Assembly: GCF_027744825.2 (NCBI RefSeq)
Contig: NW_026527056.1
Location: forward strand, 1,240,001-1,304,000
Reading direction: 5' to 3'
DNA: 64,000 bases
Source: Synchiropus splendidus
Lineage: Eukaryota; Chordata; Actinopteri; Syngnathiformes; Callionymidae
Position numbers and translations under genes: made by a program. The notes under the pieces were generated by a model that saw only the letters and a list, made by a program, of their open reading frames with translations, was not told where the DNA came from and did no database searches. Shown piece after piece: positions 59,481 to 64,000 of this stretch (within the stretch, counting starts at the first letter, position 1; every line of letters starts with the position of its first letter).

Positions 59481-60479
59481 TCTAAGCTGTCTGAAGTGTT
59501 TTTCCAAAGTTATCAACATTTTTATGTTTGCCGTTCTGGAAACCACCTTAACTCAGGCTGAAAACGCGTTTTCTGCATTGTGCCTTAACTTTTCAGGGGA
59601 GCTTGAGTACATCGAATTTTCACCTCCCACTATAACAGTAAGGGTCCTTCTAGTAGTTGCACATCAAATCTAAGCTGTCTGAAGTGTTTTTCGAAAGTTA
59701 TCAACATTTTTACGTTTGGCGTTCCGGAATTGACCTTATCTCAGACTGAAAACGCGTTTTACGCATTGTGCCATAACTTTGCAGGGAAGCTTCAGAACAT
59801 GAAATTTTCACCTCCCACTATCGTAGAAAGGGCCTTTCTAGTAGTTGCACATCAAATCGAAGCTGTCTGAAGTGTTTTTCCAAAGTTATCAACATTTTTA
59901 TGTTTGGCGTTCTGGAATCGACCTTATCTCAGGCTGAAAACGCGTTTTCTGCATTGTGCCATAACTTTGCAGGGAAGCTTCAGAACATGAAATTTTCACC
60001 TCCCACTGTAGCAGAAAGGGTCTTTCTAGTAGTTGCACATCAAATCTAAGCTGTCTGAAGTGTTTTTCCAAAGTTATCAACATTTTTATGTTTGGCGTTC
60101 CGGAATCGACCTTATCTCAGGATCAAAATGCGTTTTACGCATTGTGCCATAACTCTGCAGGGAAGCTTCAGAACAAGAAATTTTGACCTCCCTCTATAGC
60201 AGAAATGGTCTTTCTAGTAGTTGCACATCAAATCGAAGCTGTCTGAAGTGTTTTTCAAAAGTTATCAACATTTTTATGTTTGGCGTTCCGGAATCGACCT
60301 TATCTCAGGCTGAAAACGCGTTTTACGCATTGTGCCATAACTTTACAGGGAAGCTTCAGAACATGAAATTTTCACCGCCCACAATAGCAGAAAGGGTCTT
60401 TCTAGTAGTTGCACATCAAATCTAAGCTGTCTGAATTGTTTTTCCAAAGTGAACAACATTTTTACGTTTGGCGTTCGGG
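59481..60479. repeat. Ordinary satellite monomers
   Basis: About five monomers close to the general consensus, with HindIII spacing of exactly 188 bp at 59,787, 59,975 and 60,163. The stretch from about 59,870 to 60,060 is among the most consensus-like in the right half. Nothing else is seen. Confidence 0.85.
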
Positions 60480-62733
60480 AATCGACCTTATCTCAGGCTC
60501 AAAATGGTTTTTCTGCATTGTGCCATAACTTTGCAGAGAAGCTTCAGAACATGACATTTTCACCTCCCACTACAACAAAAAGGGTGTTTGTAGCAGTTGC
60601 ACATCAAATCTAAGCTGTCTGAAGTGTTTTTCCAAAGTGATCATCATTTTTATGTTTGGCGTTCCGGAATCGACCTTATCTCAGGCTGAAAACGCGTTTT
60701 ACGCATTGTACCATAACTTTGCAGGGAAGCTTCAGAACATGAAATTTTCACCTCCCACAATAGCAGAAAGGGTCTTTCTAGTAGTTGCACATCAAATCAA
60801 AGCTGTCTGAAGCGTTTTTCCAAAGTTATCAACATTTTTATGTTTGGCGTTCAGGAATCGACCTTATCTCTGGCAGAAAACGCGATTTCTGCATTGTGCC
60901 ATAACTTTGCATGGATGCTTCCCAACATAAAATTTTAACCTCCCACTATCGCAGGAAGGGTCTTTCTAGTAGTTGCACATCAAATCTAAGCTGTCTGATG
61001 TGTTTTTCCAAAGTTATCGACATTTTTATGTTTGGCGTTCCGGAATCGACCTTATCTCAGGCTGAAAACGCGTTTTACGCATTGTGCCATAACTTTGCAG
61101 GGAAGCTTCAGAACATGAAATTTTGACCACCCACTATAGCAGAAAGTCTCTTTTTAGTAGTTGCGCATCAAATCTAAGCTGTCTGAAGTGTTTTTCCAAA
61201 GTGATCAACATTTTTATGTTTGGCGTTCGGGAATCGACCTTATCTCAGGCTGAAAACGCGTTTTACGCAATGTGCCATATCTTTGCAGGGAAGTTTCAGA
61301 ACATGACATTTTCACCTCCCACTATAGCAGAAAGGGTTTTTCTAGTAGTTGAACATCAAATCTAAGCTGTCTGAAGTGTTTTTCCAACGTTATCAACATG
61401 ATTATATTGCCGTTCCGGAATCGACCTTATCTCAGGCTGAAAAGCCGTTTTCTGCATTGTCTCATAAATTTGGAGGGTAGCTTCAGAACATGAAATTTTC
61501 TCCTCCCACTATAGCAGAAAGGGTCTTTCTAGTAGTTGCACATCAAATCTAAGCTGTCTGAAGTGTTTTTCCAAAGTTATCAACATTTTTATGTTTGGCG
61601 TTCCGGAATCGACCTTATCTCAGGCTCAAAATGGTTTTTCTGCATTGTGCCATAACTTTGCAGAGAAGCTTCAGAACATGACATTTTCACCTCCCACTAC
61701 AACAAAAAGGGTGTTTGTAGCAGTTGCACATCAAATCTAAGCTGTCTGAAGTGTTTTTCCAAAGTGATCATCATTTTTATGTTTGGCGTTCCGGAATCGA
61801 CCTTATCTCAGGCTGAAAACGCGTTTTACGCATTGTACCATAACTTTGCAGGGAAGCTTCAGAACATGAAATTTTCACCTCCCACAATAGCAGAAAGGGT
61901 CTTTCTAGTAGTTGCACATCAAATCAAAGCTGTCTGAAGCGTTTTTCCAAAGTTATCAACATTTTTATGTTTGGCGTTCAGGAATCGACCTTATCTCTGG
62001 CAGAAAACGCGATTTCTGCATTGTGCCATAACTTTGCATGGATGCTTCCCAACATAAAATTTTAACCTCCCACTATCGCAGGAAGGGTCTTTCTAGTAGT
62101 TGCACATCAAATCTAAGCTGTCTGATGTGTTTTTCCAAAGTTATCGACATTTTTATGTTTGGCGTTCCGGAATCGACCTTATCTCAGGCTGAAAACGCGT
62201 TTTACGCATTGTGCCATAACTTTGCAGGGAAGCTTCAGAACATGAAATTTTGACCACCCACTATAGCAGAAAGTCTCTTTTTAGTAGTTGCGCATCAAAT
62301 TTAAGCTGTCTGAAGTGTTTTTCCAAAGTGATCAACATTTTTATGTTTGGCGTTCGGGAATCGACCTTATCTCAGGCTGAAAACGCGTTTTACGCAATGT
62401 GCCATAACTTTGCAGGGAAGTTTCAGAACATGACATTTTCACCTCCCACTATAACAGAAAGGGTTTTTCTAGTAGTTGAACATCAAATCTAAGCTGTCTG
62501 AAGTGTTTTTCCAACGTTATCAACATGATTATATTGCCGTTCCGGAATCGACCTTATCTCAGGCTGAAAAGCCGTTTTCTGCATTGTCTCATAAATTTGG
62601 AGGGTAGCTTCAGAACATGAAATTTTCTCCTCCCACTATAGCAGAAAGGGTCTTTCTAGTAGTTGCACATCAAATCTAAGCTGTCTGAAGTGTTTTTCCA
62701 AAGTTATCAACATTTTTATGTTTGGCGTTCCGG
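60480..62733. repeat. 1,127-bp hexamer HOR, tandem duplicate
   Basis: Copies at about 60,480-61,606 and 61,607-62,733. Shared markers: CTCAAAATGGTTTTTC, ACTACAACAAAAAGGG, GTGATCATCATT, TCTCTGGCAGAAAACG, TTTGCATGGATGCTTCCC, GTTATCGACATT, AAGTCTCTTTTTAG, and ACATGATTATATTGCCG. Differences noticed are few: CATATCTTT versus CATAACTTT near 61,279/62,406, ATAGCAG versus ATAACAG near 61,325/62,452, and AAATCTAAG versus AAATTTAAG near 61,171/62,298. Confidence 0.9.
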
Positions 62734-63100
62734 AATCGACCTTATCTCAGGCTGAAAACGTATTTTCTGCATTGTGCCATAACTTTGCAATGAAGCATTA
62801 GAACATGAAATTTTTTACCTCCCACTATAGCAGAAAGGGTCTTTCTAGTAGTTGCACATCAAATCTAAGCTGTCTGAAGTGTTTTTCCAAAGTTATCAAC
62901 ATTTTTATGTTTGGCGTTCCGGAATCGACCTTATCTCAGGCAGAAAACGTATTTTCTGCATTGTGCCATAACTTTGCAATGAAGCTTCAGAACATGAAAT
63001 TTTTTACCTCCCACTATAACAGAAAGGGTCTTTCGAGTACTTGCATATCAAATCTAAGCTGTCTGAAGTGTTTTTCCAAAGTTATCAACATTTTTATGTT
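62734..63100. repeat. 189-bp monomer pair with extra T's
   Basis: Two neighbouring monomers share AAAACGTATTTTCTGC and TTTGCAATGAAGC (AAAACGTATTT at about 62,755 and 62,944; spacing 189). Both carry a longer T run (GAAATTTTTTACC). The 189-bp length keeps reading frame and creates a chance open frame of 121 codons across the pair. Confidence 0.8.
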
Positions 63101-64000
63101 TGACGTTCCGGAACCCATCTTATCTCAGGCTGAAAACGCGTTGTCTGCATTGAGCCATAACTTTGCATGAAAGCTTCTGAACATGAAATTTTAACCTCCC
63201 ATTATAGCAGAAAGGGTCTTTTTAGTAGTTGCGCATCAAATCTAAGCTGTCTGAATTGTTTTCCCAAAGTGATCAACATTTTCATGTTTGGCGTTCAGGA
63301 ATCGACCTTATCTCAGCCTCAAAATGCGTTTTCTGCATTGTGCCATAACTTTGCAGAGAAGCTTCTGAACATTAAATTTTAACCTCCCACTATAGCAGAA
63401 AGGGTCCTTCTCGTAGTTGCACATCAAATCTAAGGTGTCTGAAGTGTTTTTCCAAAGTTATCAACATTTTTATGTTTGGCGTTCTGGTACCCACCTTATC
63501 TCAGGCTGAAAACGCGTTTTCTGCATTGTGCCATAACTTTGCAGGGAAGCTTTAGAACATGAAATTTTCACCTCCCACTGGAGCAGAAAGGGTCTTTCTA
63601 GTCGTTGTACATCAAATCTAAGCTGTCTGAAGTGTTTTTCGAAAGTTATCAACATTTTTATGTTTGGCGTTCCGGAATCGACCTTATCTCAGGCTGAAAA
63701 CGCGTTTTACGCATTGTGCCATAACTTTGCAGGGAAGCTTCAGAACATGAAATTTTGACCTCCCACTTTTGCAGAAAGCGTCTTTTTAGTAGTTGCACAT
63801 CAAATCTAAGGTGTCTGAAGTGTTTTTCCTAAGTTATCAACATTTTTATGTTTGGCGTTGCGGAATCGACCTGATCTCAGGCTGAAAATGCGTTTTAAGC
63901 ATTGTGCCATAACTTTGCAGGGAAGCTTCAGTACATGAAATTTTCACATCCCACTGTAGCAGAAAAGGTCTTTCTAGTAGTTGCAGATCAAGTCTAAGCT
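63101..64000. repeat. Ordinary satellite to the window end
   Basis: About 4.8 monomers. The CTGGTACCC monomer near 63,485 resembles the one near 33,011. The one near 63,850 (GTTGCGGAATCGACCTGATC and TTTTAAGCATTG) resembles that near 52,205. The array continues past base 64,000. Confidence 0.85.

Larger units (their letters stand above)
45303..64000. repeat. 188-bp satellite array, right part (~99 monomers)
   Basis: The same satellite resumes in register immediately after the LTR insertion and runs off the right end. If the inserted 623 bp and one CTCAG copy are removed, the interrupted monomer reads as a normal ...TTATCTCAGGCTGAAAAC... junction, so left and right parts were one array. Monomers here are mostly of the GGAATCGACC subtype and, apart from 48.4-51.2, 58.4-59.5 and 60.5-62.7 kb, show less block-wise duplication than the first 32 kb. 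No gene is supported. Confidence 0.98.

Noticed and set aside
62805..63170. Open frame of 121 codons
   Set aside because: It spans two 189-bp monomers with longer T runs. Same explanation: the frame is kept across a repeat whose usual 188-bp length would break it.
1..64000. 5S rRNA- or tRNA-derived satellite
   Set aside because: No recognisable internal promoter boxes, cloverleaf or 5S core in the monomer on either strand by eye.

Overview
This window holds no supportable protein-coding, rRNA or tRNA gene. It is almost entirely one long head-to-tail array of a roughly 188-bp satellite DNA, read in the same orientation from base 1 to base 64,000. By length (63,377 bp of satellite divided by 188) it contains about 337 monomers. 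One clean interruption of 623 bp at 44,680-45,302 has the structure of a solo LTR: TG at one end, CA at the other, and a 5-bp direct repeat CTCAG on both sides. Satellite DNA plus a solo LTR means a eukaryotic chromosome, probably centromeric or pericentromeric heterochromatin. The CpG-containing LTR with an (AT)13 tract would suit a vertebrate such as a teleost fish, but the species cannot be fixed from this sequence.

Each monomer carries the same landmarks in order: GAAGCTTC (HindIII site), ATGAAATTTT, a CTCCCACTATAGCAGAAAGG block, CATCAAATCTAAGCTGTCTG, TTATCAACATTTTTATG, GCGTTCCGGAA, CTTATCTCAGGCTG, and AAAACGCGTTTT. Three short palindromes (TTCCGGAA or GTTCCGGAAC, AAAACGCGTTTT, GAAGCTTC) recur once per unit.

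Layout. Bases 1-32,040 are dominated by higher-order repeats (HORs), in which blocks of several distinguishable monomers were copied together: tetramers of 752 bp (2.3-3.7 kb and 11.2-12.7 kb), trimers of 564-565 bp (3.85-6.1 kb), an 18-mer of 3,381-bp spacing (5.3-11.4 kb), and a 12-mer of 2,258 bp present in four copies (16.8-27.3 kb). The four copies arose by a tandem duplication followed by a second duplication of the pair. Bases 28.2-32.0 kb are a diverged copy of 14.3-18.5 kb. Bases 34.0-37.4 kb are a 9-mer duplicated in tandem, with a dimer duplicated inside it. Bases 39.2-41.3 kb are a pentamer of 940 bp. The remainder (32.0-34.0, 37.4-39.2, 41.3-44.7, 45.3-48.4 and 51.2-58.4 kb) is mostly monomeric, more diverged satellite, with smaller HORs at 48.4-51.2, 58.4-59.5 and 60.5-62.7 kb. 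The solo LTR sits in this more diverged part.

All open reading frames of 60-144 codons here are by-products of the repeat. The same peptide recurs dozens of times because the same monomer recurs. The unit length (188 = 3x62+2) shifts frame at every monomer, and the longest frames appear exactly where a monomer is 189 bp and so keeps frame. The scientific interest is therefore in array structure, its duplication history and possible centromere function, not in encoded proteins. Block boundaries were read by eye and are good to a few tens of bases.
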